Assembly: GCA_036832975.1 (NCBI GenBank)
Contig: DAITQM010000017.1
Location: 1-64,000 of the forward strand
Source: DAITQM01 sp036832975
Lineage (GTDB): Bacteria > Pseudomonadota > Gammaproteobacteria > Xanthomonadales > Wenzhouxiangellaceae
Reading direction: 5' to 3'
DNA length: 64,000 nucleotides
Part shown: in pieces, positions 17,636 through 26,150 of the stretch
Layout of the letters: each line of letters opens with the position of its first letter
How positions within the stretch are numbered: the stretch's first letter is position 1
Translations under genes and position numbers: made by a program
Notes under the pieces: generated by a model
The model's database searches: none
The model's input: the letters and a program-made list of their open reading frames with translations, nothing else
Told to the model about the DNA's origin: nothing

Positions 17636-18063
17636 CGGCGGTCCCCCGCGGTTCGGAACGGATTCCGGATCGCCGTTTGGCCAATCTGCCGGCCGTTGGC
17701 CAGGTCCTCGCTGTAGAGCCGCTCGCAACCGGCGCGGATAGCAGCCTCCACAATCAAAGCGTCGAACCAGGACAGCTTCTCGTCGCGCGCCAACTCATGC
17801 GCATCAAGCACCAGGTTGGCGCTGGCGGGCACGACCTCGAATCCGGCCAGCGCCTCTAGCGCGGCCTGCGTGTCCCGCCACGACAGCGCCGGTTTGAGCT
17901 TGCGCGTGAGCACCGAGCGCAACTCGATCAGCACCTGGGTGCTGATGACGATGTCGTGCTCGCCGGCCAGCTCGTGCAGCCATCGGCCGATGAATGCCGA
18001 CTTCTCCGGCTCGCGGTGATCGAGCCGGTACACCCAGAGATTGGTGTCGACGAACACCCGCAC
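17632..18063 (-). CDS. PIN-domain toxin, VapC-like
   Basis: This 143-residue predicted ribonuclease toxin begins MRVFVDTNLWVYRLD, with Asp6 as the first PIN acidic residue. Further acidic residues lie in VLIELRSVL (about 47), SWFDALIVEAA (about 100) and YSEDLANG (about 118). The antitoxin gene lies 3 bp upstream. The toxin stop overlaps the ATG of the TolB-like gene (ATGA), so the toxin-antitoxin pair and the TolB-like genes may be co-translated. Confidence 0.88.
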   Translation of the reverse strand: MRVFVDTNLWVYRLDHREPEKSAFIGRWLHELAGEHDIVISTQVLIELRSVLTRKLKPALSWRDTQAALEALAGFEVVPASANLVLDAHELARDEKLSWFDALIVEAAIRAGCERLYSEDLANGRQIGQTAIRNPFRTAGDRR

Positions 18064-18066
18064 GGA

Positions 18067-18303
18067 TCAGCCGGCCTTGCGCTCGTGCAGCGATTCACGC
18101 GACCAGCGGGCGTCGCTGGCTGACCCGGTGCGCTCGGCCACGGCATCGAGCGCGTCCAGCGCCCGCAAGCGGCGCTCGCGGGCGTTGACGTACTGCTTCA
18201 GGTACTCGCGCACTAGCGCGTTGACTGAGGTGTTCTCGCGTAACGCCGCCTCGCGCGCCTTGTGCAGCAGCGTGTCATCGAGACTGAGGGTGAGATTGGC
18301 CAT
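18067..18303 (-). CDS. Antitoxin, ribbon-helix-helix VapB-like
   Basis: This 78-residue protein begins MANLTLSLDDTLLHKAREAALRENTSVNALVREYL, a ribbon-helix-helix DNA-binding fold, and ends in a charged tail. The start at 18303 is preceded by GGAGAAACGGAAA; an in-frame ATG at 18321 adds six residues. It is the partner of the VapC-like gene that starts 3 bp after its stop. Confidence 0.83.
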   Translation of the reverse strand: MANLTLSLDDTLLHKAREAALRENTSVNALVREYLKQYVNARERRLRALDALDAVAERTGSASDARWSRESLHERKAG

Positions 18304-18393
18304 TTTCCGTTTCTCCCGCACATTTCAAAGGACACATAATCAGTGTAGCACTTATTTTGAACTAAAGCGAACGATAGGCCGGCGAACCCGAGT

Positions 18394-18495
18394 TCACAAC
18401 CAGCCGCCTGCTGCCGACCCCGCTGATACGAAGGTCATGCCAATGGCAAACACGTTCCGCCTGCGAACCTTCTCGGTGATGCAGCGAAGGATCAT
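18394..18495 (-). pseudogene. DUF6090-type gene remnant, N-terminal part
   Basis: Reading from ATG 18495 gives MILRCITEKVRRRNVFAIGM followed by TFVSAG and a stop after 33 codons. The register matches MILRRVIEHVKAQNWTAVGI of the intact paralogues. Its ATG overlaps an upstream stop in the same ATGA fashion as the live array, so it is a decayed array member. Confidence 0.5.
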
Positions 18496-18764
18496 GGCGC
18501 CGCCTTTCCGGCGTCTTCCGGTTCGGCGGCGAGCGGGGTGAGCGCCTGCTCGAGCGTAGACCTGACGCCCTCAAGATTGAGCGAAATGGAGACGACACAC
18601 GCGCGACGGCACTCCGGTCGTGCTTCTTTTGCCTGCCGGGAAAAACCGCACGACCTGCGTTGCCTGCGCTGGCGCGGAAATGACGGCGCCAGGGCTTTGG
18701 CCGCGGCTACGCGGCAGACGTTGCGGCGATGCAATTCCGAAAGAAATACCCCCATAGCACCCAC
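18492..18764 (-). pseudogene. Chimeric remnant: TolB-like start, repeat sequence, DUF6090-like tail
   Basis: The frame starts MGVFLSELHRRNVCRVAAAK, like the leader of the TolB-like genes. It then runs through the 271-bp repeat and ends in about 32 residues (ISLNLEGVRSTLEQAL onward) that resemble a DUF6090-type C-terminus. It looks like an accident of recombination rather than a functional gene. Confidence 0.4.
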
Positions 18765-18868
18765 CCCCGAATCGGATCATGCGAGCGGCTGTTACCGTCC
18801 AGTGAAATCCCGGACGAAACCAGCACAATCAACACCCCAAGCTAATGATAGACCTACGTTAAGTCGGT
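18598..18868 (+). repeat. 271-bp direct repeat, copy A
   Basis: Aligned without gaps to 28076-28346 this copy has four mismatches. It contains a truncated TolB-like leader (minus strand) and a part resembling the common CGTCATTCCCGC...GGGAATCCAG intergenic repeats. It truncates a DUF6090-type gene at its right edge. With copy B it brackets the tandem array. Confidence 0.9.
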
Positions 18869-19030
18869 AGCAAGCGTGAGAAAACGCAATCCACCATCTG
18901 GAGCATGCCGCGCCGCGTTCCAGTCGTTGACCTGCATGCCGACAAAGACGAGGACGACGATGACGAAGTCAAGAAAGATCGCCGTCCAGTTCTGGGCCTT
19001 CACGTGGTCGATGAGGCGTCGGAGGATCAT
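18854..19030 (-). pseudogene. Truncated DUF6090-type gene
   Basis: From ATG 19030 the frame encodes MILRRLIDHVKAQNWTAIFL, the transmembrane segment DFVIVVLVFVGMQVNDWNAA, and then diverges and stops after 58 residues in the 271-bp repeat. Compared with paralogues it is one residue short in the VVLVFVG stretch. It would be the last member of the array, lying 3 bp before the 19027 gene's stop on the same strand. Confidence 0.7.
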
Positions 19031-19749
19031 TCAAGCCATCCTTTCTCATCGGCATAGGCCGCAAGCGCGGCGCGATACTCCGCGTTTCGTTCGAGCGACT
19101 GGCGATGAAACCTGAGGAACTGAAGATAGACAAAGCCGAACTGCGCCAGGTGGCGCTCGAGTTCCGGATCGGCCAGTAAATCCGGTGTTGACGTGATGAT
19201 CTCGTAGCCGCTGCTGGTGAAGCGGAAGTCAAGGCGGTCATGCATCTCGATTCTTTGCCAGAGGCTCACGTCGCCGATATTCGTGAACGCCTTGGTGGTT
19301 GAGGCGATGGCCTCCCGATGCGCCGCGATCGCATCTTGCAGAGATTGGGACCGAATCAGCGATAGATCGCCATTGTTGACGATCTGGTCGAGTGTCGTCC
19401 GGACGAACCGTTCGTCCCGCCACGACCCGACCCTGTCGAGGTCCTTGCGCAATTGTTCCGCTGTCGCCTGATCAGCGGCATCGAGCTGCAACGTTTCATG
19501 GGCGCGAACGGCAATGTCCAGAGCTTCCGCGGTCCAGTCGATCGCCTGTTCGATCTCCACGGCAGATTCATCCGCATCGTTCAGCAACCTGAGAACGATG
19601 CTGCGTTCTTCTCGCGACTGGTTACGCGCTTCGTTCCAGTTGCCAAGTTGAATGCCCATGAAGACGCCCGTCACGACGATGACAAAGTCAATGCCGACCG
19701 CCGTCCAGTTCTGGGCTTTCACATGTTCGATCATGCGGCGGAGAAGCAT
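19027..19749 (-). CDS. DUF6090-type membrane protein (array member 7)
   Basis: This 240-residue protein begins MLLRRMIEHVKAQNWTAVGI, with the transmembrane segment DFVIVVTGVFMGIQLGNWNE. The family motif is TLDQIVNNGDLSLIRSQSL near residue 120. It is the last intact gene of the seven-member array and overlaps its upstream neighbour by one base. The C-terminal half is predicted helical and unlike its neighbours in sequence. Confidence 0.8.
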   Translation of the reverse strand: MLLRRMIEHVKAQNWTAVGIDFVIVVTGVFMGIQLGNWNEARNQSREERSIVLRLLNDADESAVEIEQAIDWTAEALDIAVRAHETLQLDAADQATAEQLRKDLDRVGSWRDERFVRTTLDQIVNNGDLSLIRSQSLQDAIAAHREAIASTTKAFTNIGDVSLWQRIEMHDRLDFRFTSSGYEIITSTPDLLADPELERHLAQFGFVYLQFLRFHRQSLERNAEYRAALAAYADEKGWLE

Positions 19750-20549
19750 TATCGTTCGGCCTCGGTTTCGATTTTCTCGATAAGCATTTTGGCGTCGGCG
19801 CTGATGTCGCGCAGGACACTGAGTGTCGTGTTGATGTGGGCGACGGCGCCTCGCGCGAGTTCGTGCAGTTCGTGGTTTTCAGCAAACTCGCGCGCCGTTG
19901 TCTCGATCAGGAGCGGAAAATCCGGTGCCGCGCAGCGCGAGATCGGGCCGCCGGCGGCTTCGCCGTCGATCCGGGACGAGCGTGTCTCAGCGCCTGGCCG
20001 GCAGTCATGGAAGATATGGTTCTGCAGCGCGACCGGCATCAACTGCCGGACGCGAGTGCGGAACGGGCTTTGCACGTTCACGGTGAGGCCGAACTCCGCA
20101 CCCCAGGAGTCGTAGTACTCGGCGATGGCGACGCGAACCTCCGGCCCGCCGACAAGGTCGAGATCGCCCTTGCCCTGCAGCTCCCGATAGACCTGTGCCG
20201 ACTGCGTGAAGGGCCAGATCTGGCCGAGCCGGTAGCTCGACTCGAGAAAAAGCCACGAACCGCTCTCGTCGAGACGCGCCGGGTCGTCCATGCCGGCGAG
20301 AACGACCTCGGCGTGGGCGTTGAGCGCGCTGTAATACCCCTGTCTTGCTTCGAACTCCCTGATGTCGCGGCGCAGATTGGCGATCAGGCTGTCCTGCGCC
20401 GCGCTTGCCGTCGCGCGCCGGGCACGCTCTTCGTTCCAGTTGTTCGCCTGCAAACCGATCCAGACGCCAAGCACGACAATCATGAATTCGACCACGACTG
20501 TCGCCCAATCCTGACGCCTGAAGGCGCGAGCCATGCGGCGGAGGATCAT
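19749..20549 (-). CDS. DUF6090-type membrane protein (array member 6)
   Basis: This 266-residue paralogue begins MILRRMARAFRRQDWATVVV, a leader closer to the solitary copy at 9237 than to its neighbours. The transmembrane segment is EFMIVVLGVWIGLQANNWNE and the family motif is VYRELQGKGDLDLVGGPEV. It has two cysteines in the C-terminal region (HDCRPG and RCAAPD), shared in style with the two largest array members. Its start overlaps the preceding stop by 4 bp. Confidence 0.8.
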   Translation of the reverse strand: MILRRMARAFRRQDWATVVVEFMIVVLGVWIGLQANNWNEERARRATASAAQDSLIANLRRDIREFEARQGYYSALNAHAEVVLAGMDDPARLDESGSWLFLESSYRLGQIWPFTQSAQVYRELQGKGDLDLVGGPEVRVAIAEYYDSWGAEFGLTVNVQSPFRTRVRQLMPVALQNHIFHDCRPGAETRSSRIDGEAAGGPISRCAAPDFPLLIETTAREFAENHELHELARGAVAHINTTLSVLRDISADAKMLIEKIETEAER

Positions 20550-21274
20550 CGGATTTCCTCGATTCTGCTGAGCAGCTCATTCGTCCGTTCGAGCAGATTC
20601 CTGTCACGGCGAACGTTTTCCAGCGTGTAGTTCCAGAGGGCGGAGATTCCCGCCTTGAACGCCACGTCCTGGCAGGCAGCAGGAAAATCAAACTCGATAT
20701 CGGACCATCTTACGTTGTTTTCACTGCTCGAATTTTCATCGAGGGTCAGATAGACGACTCGCTTGTTGATTTGATTGACCGGCTCGACCGCCCACTTGCT
20801 GACCGTTTCGATATGAGTAGCGCTCACCCGGAACCCGCGTTGCAGGTTAATCAGCCCGCTGCGCAATTCGTCGTCCTGAATGATGTTCATCCGGCCGCTT
20901 GATTTCAGCTCCTCAAGCGTCGAATCGACAAGCATCGGCGGATCGAGTTTGCCGGCGACAAACAGCCCGAGGGCGAACTCGTCCTGGTCGGCCTTGGCAA
21001 GCTCGCATCGCCGCAGGCTCTCAAGGACAAAGCGCAAGCGTTGGGCGTTGTCACGCTGCCAGCCGAGGTCGGCATCCAGACGCGCTGCCGTCAGCTCCAG
21101 TTCTTCTTGCAGGCGGACAAGATATTGCGCTTCCGCCGCACGATCGGCGCGCGCCGCGTTCCAGTTCGACACCTGAATGCCGATGAACACGCCAACGACG
21201 ACGATGACGAAGTCGATGCCGACAGCCGTCCAGTTCTGGGCTTTTACATGTTCGATGACGCGGCGGAGGATCAC
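20546..21274 (-). CDS. DUF6090-type membrane protein (array member 5)
   Basis: This 242-residue paralogue begins MILRRVIEHVKAQNWTAVGI, followed by DFVIVVVGVFIGIQVSNWNA. The family motif is TLEELKSSGRMNIIQDDEL. The first ~110 bp are nearly identical at nucleotide level to several neighbours, while the rest diverges. It is coupled to both neighbours through ATGA overlaps. Confidence 0.8.
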   Translation of the reverse strand: MILRRVIEHVKAQNWTAVGIDFVIVVVGVFIGIQVSNWNAARADRAAEAQYLVRLQEELELTAARLDADLGWQRDNAQRLRFVLESLRRCELAKADQDEFALGLFVAGKLDPPMLVDSTLEELKSSGRMNIIQDDELRSGLINLQRGFRVSATHIETVSKWAVEPVNQINKRVVYLTLDENSSSENNVRWSDIEFDFPAACQDVAFKAGISALWNYTLENVRRDRNLLERTNELLSRIEEIR

Positions 21275-21996
21275 GGCAACACCGCCTCCAGGCGTTCGGC
21301 GATTTCGCCCGACCTGGCGAAAGTCGAGCTGCTCATCTGGGCCGAGATCACGTGCATGCGCTTGACCCAGCTCAGCGACGAGAGGAATTCGGGATCGCCG
21401 CGCATGGCGACCAGATCGTAATCGCCGACCGAATACTGAACATCGTCCAGGCGCTCGCCAATCCGGTCGTCCAGGATGATCTTGCGGCCCAGACTTTCGC
21501 CATAGCGAAACCAGAAATCGACGATGACCTCGTCGGAGCGCAGCGCAGCCTGCATCTCCAGATCGAAGCGGGTCAGCGCTTCACGCAATTCGTTGTTCCG
21601 GATGATTCCGGTGTCGCCGGAGGAAATCAGTTCCACGAGGGCCGGCGGCCGTCCGATCGGCGGACGGCGAAACATGACATTGCTGAAATCGGCGAGCAGC
21701 GCGGCTTCGTCTTCCGGCGACTCGAGACCGGATGCGATGAACGCCATGATGCGATCAGCCGAGGCGACTTTGCCGCGGTAGAGTTCGGCATGATCCTGCG
21801 CCTGTTGCTCAATCGCCCGGATATCCGACGCCAGTTGCGTGATGACATACGCCTCGCGTTCGCGCGCCTTTCGCGCATCATTCCACTCGGTGATCTGAAA
21901 GGCGATCAGGATGCCCATGACGACAATGACGAAGTCGAGCGCGACCGCCGTCCAGTTCTGCGCCTTCACATGCTCGATGACGCGGGAGAGTATCAT
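21271..21996 (-). CDS. DUF6090-type membrane protein (array member 4)
   Basis: This 241-residue paralogue begins MILSRVIEHVKAQNWTAVAL, with DFVIVVMGILIAFQITEWND as the transmembrane segment. The family motif is ALVELISSGDTGIIRNNEL. A serine replaces the second arginine of the usual MILRR leader. It overlaps both neighbours by 4 bp. Confidence 0.8.
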   Translation of the reverse strand: MILSRVIEHVKAQNWTAVALDFVIVVMGILIAFQITEWNDARKAREREAYVITQLASDIRAIEQQAQDHAELYRGKVASADRIMAFIASGLESPEDEAALLADFSNVMFRRPPIGRPPALVELISSGDTGIIRNNELREALTRFDLEMQAALRSDEVIVDFWFRYGESLGRKIILDDRIGERLDDVQYSVGDYDLVAMRGDPEFLSSLSWVKRMHVISAQMSSSTFARSGEIAERLEAVLP

Positions 21997-22736
21997 TCCG
22001 GCTGCTCCGCATTGAGGAGCGCGTCGATCTTGTCGATCAGCCGCAATTGCAGCTTTCGTTGCGCAAGCGAATCCAGCGCGCCCCGCCGCAGCGCCGTCAC
22101 GGCGACTGCAAAATCCCTGTCGCTTCGCATGCCGGCCAGGTCATAAGATATCACCTCTTCCATGATGCCGGACAAGGCGTGCGGGTCGGCGACGGTGCGC
22201 CCGACGATGTGGCGATCGAGAACCGGCGACTGGGCGACGAATAACGCGTTCACCGTCCTTGAAACTTCCTGGACGACGCCGAGAAGGCGGTCATAATCCG
22301 CCAGCGCGTCGCGCAGAGCAGAGCTGTCGAGCCTGCTCAATTGGCCTTCGGAGACCATTTCAGAATAGGTCGCCGCTGGCGGCGGCGGAACGCGGAACGA
22401 TTGCAGCGCGGCGAACGCCTTTTCAAGCCTTGCCCTGTCGACCTTGTTCTCGTCCGTATATGGACTGTTCGCGCCGATGATCGACAGCAGGTAATCCGCG
22501 CCGTCGGCCGTATCGTCAAAGACCTTGATGTGCTCATCGATGCGCGCGCGAATTCCGGAAAAATCGGCGCGCAGGCGTTTAACGTAGAGGCGCATTTGCG
22601 CCGTCTCCTGCCGCGCCGCGTTCCAGTCGTTGACCTGCATGCCGACGAAGACGCCCATGACGACGATGACGAAGTCGATGACGATCGCGGTCCATTCCTG
22701 CTTGCGAAAGTGCTCGATGATGCGGCGGAGGATCAT
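21993..22736 (-). CDS. DUF6090-type membrane protein (array member 3)
   Basis: This 247-residue paralogue begins MILRRIIEHFRKQEWTAIVI, with DFVIVVMGVFVGMQVNDWNA. The family motif is TYSEMVSEGQLSRLDSSAL. The C-terminal end is helical (LRLIDKIDALLNAE). It is translationally coupled to both neighbours. Confidence 0.8.
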   Translation of the reverse strand: MILRRIIEHFRKQEWTAIVIDFVIVVMGVFVGMQVNDWNAARQETAQMRLYVKRLRADFSGIRARIDEHIKVFDDTADGADYLLSIIGANSPYTDENKVDRARLEKAFAALQSFRVPPPPAATYSEMVSEGQLSRLDSSALRDALADYDRLLGVVQEVSRTVNALFVAQSPVLDRHIVGRTVADPHALSGIMEEVISYDLAGMRSDRDFAVAVTALRRGALDSLAQRKLQLRLIDKIDALLNAEQPE

Positions 22737-23503
22737 TTTCCCGCCTCCACATGGTCGATCATCGCCCTGACCTGTTCGGCGCGGGCCCTGAACAGCCGCA
22801 ATTTGCTTTCATTCGAGCTGATCTGGCGATTGAGTTCGAGCCTGAACACCGGCGCCGATTTCAACGCCGCGACGCTCTCGGCGATTTCCCTGGCCGACAG
22901 CGATACGGCGCACTCGGCCGGCTGCGTCAGCGCCAATGCGCCGCCGGCGCCGACGTCGTCGCGCTCGCAGGCCTCGTGCGTCTTGATCTGGACCGCGGCC
23001 GGCAAGTAGGCGCGGACAAGCTCGCGATAGGGCTTTTCCTCGTTCCAGGTCGCGTTGTCCTGCTCGAGCTCGCTGTAATAGGTGGCGAGGCGTTTCCGCA
23101 AATCGGTGTCGGGAATGAGATTGACCCGTCCCGCCGAAATCATCTCGTCATAGGCGCCGCGCGGGGCGCTGAACGGCCAGGTTTGCGTCGCCTGATAGGC
23201 GTCGACGATGAACGGCGCGCCAAGCTCGTCCGCCGGGAGATCCCAGGCGGCGAGCGCCGACAGCGCGTGCGCCTGGATATTCGAAAAATACGCGATGCGC
23301 GTGTCGATCGCCTCAAGCTCGGTCCGGAAGTCGTCGACAAGGCGCTCTCGATATTCGGCGATTTCGCTCTTCGTCCTTTGCGCCTCCCATGCGCGGTCGA
23401 TCTGAAAGCCGATGATGAGACCGGCGACGACGACCGCGAGATCGATCGCCACCGCGAACCAGTTGTGATTTTTCACATGCTCGTAGAGGCGGCGGGGGAT
23501 CAT
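22733..23503 (-). CDS. DUF6090-type membrane protein (array member 2)
   Basis: This 256-residue member begins MIPRRLYEHVKNHNWFAVAI and has the most divergent transmembrane segment of the array, DLAVVVAGLIIGFQIDRAWE. The family motif is AYDEMISAGRVNLIPDTDL. It has a Cys pair (HEACERDD and AECAVS) resembling member 1, so these two form a subgroup. The start at 23503 is set by the ATGA overlap with the upstream gene; a longer open frame upstream is a shadow of that gene. Confidence 0.8.
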   Translation of the reverse strand: MIPRRLYEHVKNHNWFAVAIDLAVVVAGLIIGFQIDRAWEAQRTKSEIAEYRERLVDDFRTELEAIDTRIAYFSNIQAHALSALAAWDLPADELGAPFIVDAYQATQTWPFSAPRGAYDEMISAGRVNLIPDTDLRKRLATYYSELEQDNATWNEEKPYRELVRAYLPAAVQIKTHEACERDDVGAGGALALTQPAECAVSLSAREIAESVAALKSAPVFRLELNRQISSNESKLRLFRARAEQVRAMIDHVEAGK

Positions 23504-24267
23504 GGCGCGTCGCCCGCGAAATGTCGGAGGCCGGCGCGGGTTTCTCCCTTGCCCGTCTCCAGATTGAAGACCGCCGTTTCGAGATCGGCGAAGCGCTGCC
23601 GCAACGCGGGCAGCGCCAGCGGCTCGTTGCGCAGCGCGTTCGCGGCCCTGGCGGTCTCGGCGGGAGGAAGATCGAGCGTGCAAGGATAATCGAGGGTCCA
23701 GCGGGCGCGATCGGAGCCGCGGTCTCCGCATTTTTGCAGGAGCTCCTGCTGGACGGCGGCGGGGACGGCCCGGCGGAAGGCGGTCCGATATTCTGACTTC
23801 ATGGCCTCCTCGCGAATATCGTCGGTGACCGTCGTCGTGTAGAGGGGGATCGCCGTCTCTCTGAGATTCTGATCGGCGACGAGGCCGATGGCGCCGGTCG
23901 AGACAAGCTCGTCGAAGGCGGCGCGATGACGGATGATATAAAGATATTGCGTGGCGCGATAGGCGCTGACGAGCAACTGTTCGTCTGTCAACGGCCTTTC
24001 GCCCTCCATCGCGGCGATCGCCTTGTCGGCGTTCGCCCGCACCTCCCTGTAGTAGGAGATCTGATTCTTGTAGCTGTGCGCTTCGAGTCGCACCTCGTTC
24101 AGCAATCGTTCGCTGAACTCCCGGCCGCGCGCCTTCGCCGCCCGCGCCTCGTTCCAGTTTGTCACCTGCATGCCAATGAAGACGCCCGTGACGACGATGA
24201 CGAAATCGAGGACGATCGCCGTCCAGTTCTCGGCCTTCACATGCTCGATGACGCGGCGGAGGATCAT
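23500..24267 (-). CDS. DUF6090-type membrane protein (array member 1)
   Basis: This 255-residue protein is first in the array. It begins MILRRVIEHVKAENWTAIVL, with DFVIVVTGVFIGMQVTNWNE. The family motif is AFDELVSTGAIGLVADQNL. The C-terminal region has the Cys pair LLQKCGDR and DYPCTLD. Its start overlaps the stop of the upstream TolB-like gene by one base, linking the array to that gene. Confidence 0.8.
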   Translation of the reverse strand: MILRRVIEHVKAENWTAIVLDFVIVVTGVFIGMQVTNWNEARAAKARGREFSERLLNEVRLEAHSYKNQISYYREVRANADKAIAAMEGERPLTDEQLLVSAYRATQYLYIIRHRAAFDELVSTGAIGLVADQNLRETAIPLYTTTVTDDIREEAMKSEYRTAFRRAVPAAVQQELLQKCGDRGSDRARWTLDYPCTLDLPPAETARAANALRNEPLALPALRQRFADLETAVFNLETGKGETRAGLRHFAGDAP

Positions 24268-26150
24268 TATTCTTCCTCGGCGCCGACGCTGAGGCGCGGC
24301 ATCGGGCGGAAGATCGCGGGATCGATCCTGGCTTCTTCAAGCCGCGCGGTGAAATTCGGCGCGTCGGCGAGGTCAAAAAAGAGCATGTTTACAGTGACCG
24401 TGATCGTCCTTGCGAAGATCGCCGGCCCGACGGTCAGGGCGTCGATCTTCCTCGTGAGGGCGCGGGCGCGGATCCTGTCGCCGGTCTCATGATAGACCCG
24501 CAGCAATTGCTCCTCCGGCCAGGGGTCCGCCTCTTCGATCTCGTCCGCGAGCAGCGTCGCGCGGTCATAGTCGCCCTCGACGGCCGAAAGGTAGGCTTCG
24601 CGCCAGTCTGCCCCCGGCCGATTTTCCTCCGGGCGCTTCAGCAGCGCGACGACTTTTTCCCGGTCGCGCCGGGCGACCGCCAGATATAATTCATCGCCGC
24701 GCAGCCACGGATGGTCGCCGGCTCGCGTCCTGCCGCGCTCGATCGCCTCCTCGCCCGCATCGAAGTCGCCGAGCGCGATGAACATCCCCGCTCGCAAGCT
24801 CCAGATGGACGGCTCGAGCGGATCGGTCTTGACCTTCTGGTCGGACAGCCGCCGCGCCAGGTCGAACTCGCCGTTCAGGAGCAGAATATTGGCGAGCCAG
24901 ACTTCAAAGCCGCTCACCTCCTCGATCGCGCCTTCGTCGCGCAGTTGCTTGAGCAGGCTCGGCATTCGATCCCAGCTTCGGGAAAAAAGCGCTTTATTCA
25001 ACTCCGCAACGACGCGGACCGTAGGCGTCGGCGCATTCCTAACCGCAAGATCGAGATCGGCGAGAAGGCGTTCGAGCGCCTCTTCTTCCGACGCCGGGGC
25101 CCGCCCGCGCGACTCTTTCACGAAACCGCCGTCCGGACCGTCCATCAGATAATGCGCATAGGCGTCGTGGTGCTCGACCGCCGGAGCGACATAGTCCGGA
25201 TCGAGCGCCAGCGCGCGTTCGAAATTCTCATTGGCGTCCCACAGCGACACGCCGGCTTCGCCCGCGTGAGCCTTAAGGTACAACGCATTTCCTTTCAGAA
25301 ACGCCTTGAACGCTTCGACATTGCGCGTTCCGCTCAGCCTGAGCGCCTCGCGCTCCCTGTCGTCGAGATAGATGCTGAGAGAGCCCGCGATCTTCTCGGC
25401 TATATCGGTCTGAACCTCGAAAATGTCCTCAAGCTGCTCGTCATATGTGTCCGACCACAGATGAAAGCCGTCCTCGGTGCGGATGAGCTGGGCGGTGACG
25501 CGGATTTTGTCGCCCGCCCGACGCACCGAGCCCTCGACCACATGGGCGACGCCGAGCGTTTTCGCGATCTCGCCGATCGAAACATCCTTGTCCTTGAAAT
25601 AAAAGCTCGACGTGCGCGCGGTGACCAGAAGATCTGGCAGTGTCGCGAGGGAATTCAAAATCTCCTCCGTCAGCCCGTCGGCGAAATAGCCGTCGTCCTC
25701 GCCCGACGACAGCGCGAGGAAGGGCAGGACCGCGACGGATTTTTCCGCCGCGGCCGGCAGCGCGTCCTTCGGGACGCTTTCGGCTGGCGCCGAAAGCTCC
25801 TCAGACGGCGTCAATCTGTCGGCGATGAACATGAGGGCGATGAGCGCGACGCTGCCGAGGATCGCGTAGTCGAGCTTGCGTCCGGTTTTCCGGGCGATCG
25901 ATTCTCCCTCGGCGACATTCGCGGTCAACTTGATGCCTTCCGGCGTCACCTCGAACGCCCAGGCGAGGACAAGCGCGACCGGAAAGCCGAGAAGGAGAAG
26001 GCTGACGACGACCGTGTCGAACCAGCCCGGCATGTTGTACGCATTTTCAAGAACGCCCGCCGCCTGCGCGAGGAGCCAACCGACGACGGCGTAAACGCCG
26101 GCGACCCTGAAGACATTGCGGCGTTTCAATTCGTCAAAAATCCTGCTCAT
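24267..26150 (-). CDS. TolB-like/TPR membrane protein
   Basis: This 627-residue paralogue begins MSRIFDELKRRNVFRVAGVY. Hydrophobic helices lie at about 17-36, 42-65 and 93-110. The TolB-like domain has KSVAVLPFLALSSGEDDGYF, VTARTSSFYFKDKDV, VVEGSVRRAGDKIRVTAQLI and the YDEQLEDIFEVQTDIAEKIA helix. A TPR-like region with ALALDPDYVAP follows. Two adjacent ATGs (26153 and 26150) are possible; both overlap the upstream stop. It lies directly upstream of the DUF6090 array and is probably in the same transcript. Function is unknown. Confidence 0.8.
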   Translation of the reverse strand: MSRIFDELKRRNVFRVAGVYAVVGWLLAQAAGVLENAYNMPGWFDTVVVSLLLLGFPVALVLAWAFEVTPEGIKLTANVAEGESIARKTGRKLDYAILGSVALIALMFIADRLTPSEELSAPAESVPKDALPAAAEKSVAVLPFLALSSGEDDGYFADGLTEEILNSLATLPDLLVTARTSSFYFKDKDVSIGEIAKTLGVAHVVEGSVRRAGDKIRVTAQLIRTEDGFHLWSDTYDEQLEDIFEVQTDIAEKIAGSLSIYLDDREREALRLSGTRNVEAFKAFLKGNALYLKAHAGEAGVSLWDANENFERALALDPDYVAPAVEHHDAYAHYLMDGPDGGFVKESRGRAPASEEEALERLLADLDLAVRNAPTPTVRVVAELNKALFSRSWDRMPSLLKQLRDEGAIEEVSGFEVWLANILLLNGEFDLARRLSDQKVKTDPLEPSIWSLRAGMFIALGDFDAGEEAIERGRTRAGDHPWLRGDELYLAVARRDREKVVALLKRPEENRPGADWREAYLSAVEGDYDRATLLADEIEEADPWPEEQLLRVYHETGDRIRARALTRKIDALTVGPAIFARTITVTVNMLFFDLADAPNFTARLEEARIDPAIFRPMPRLSVGAEEE

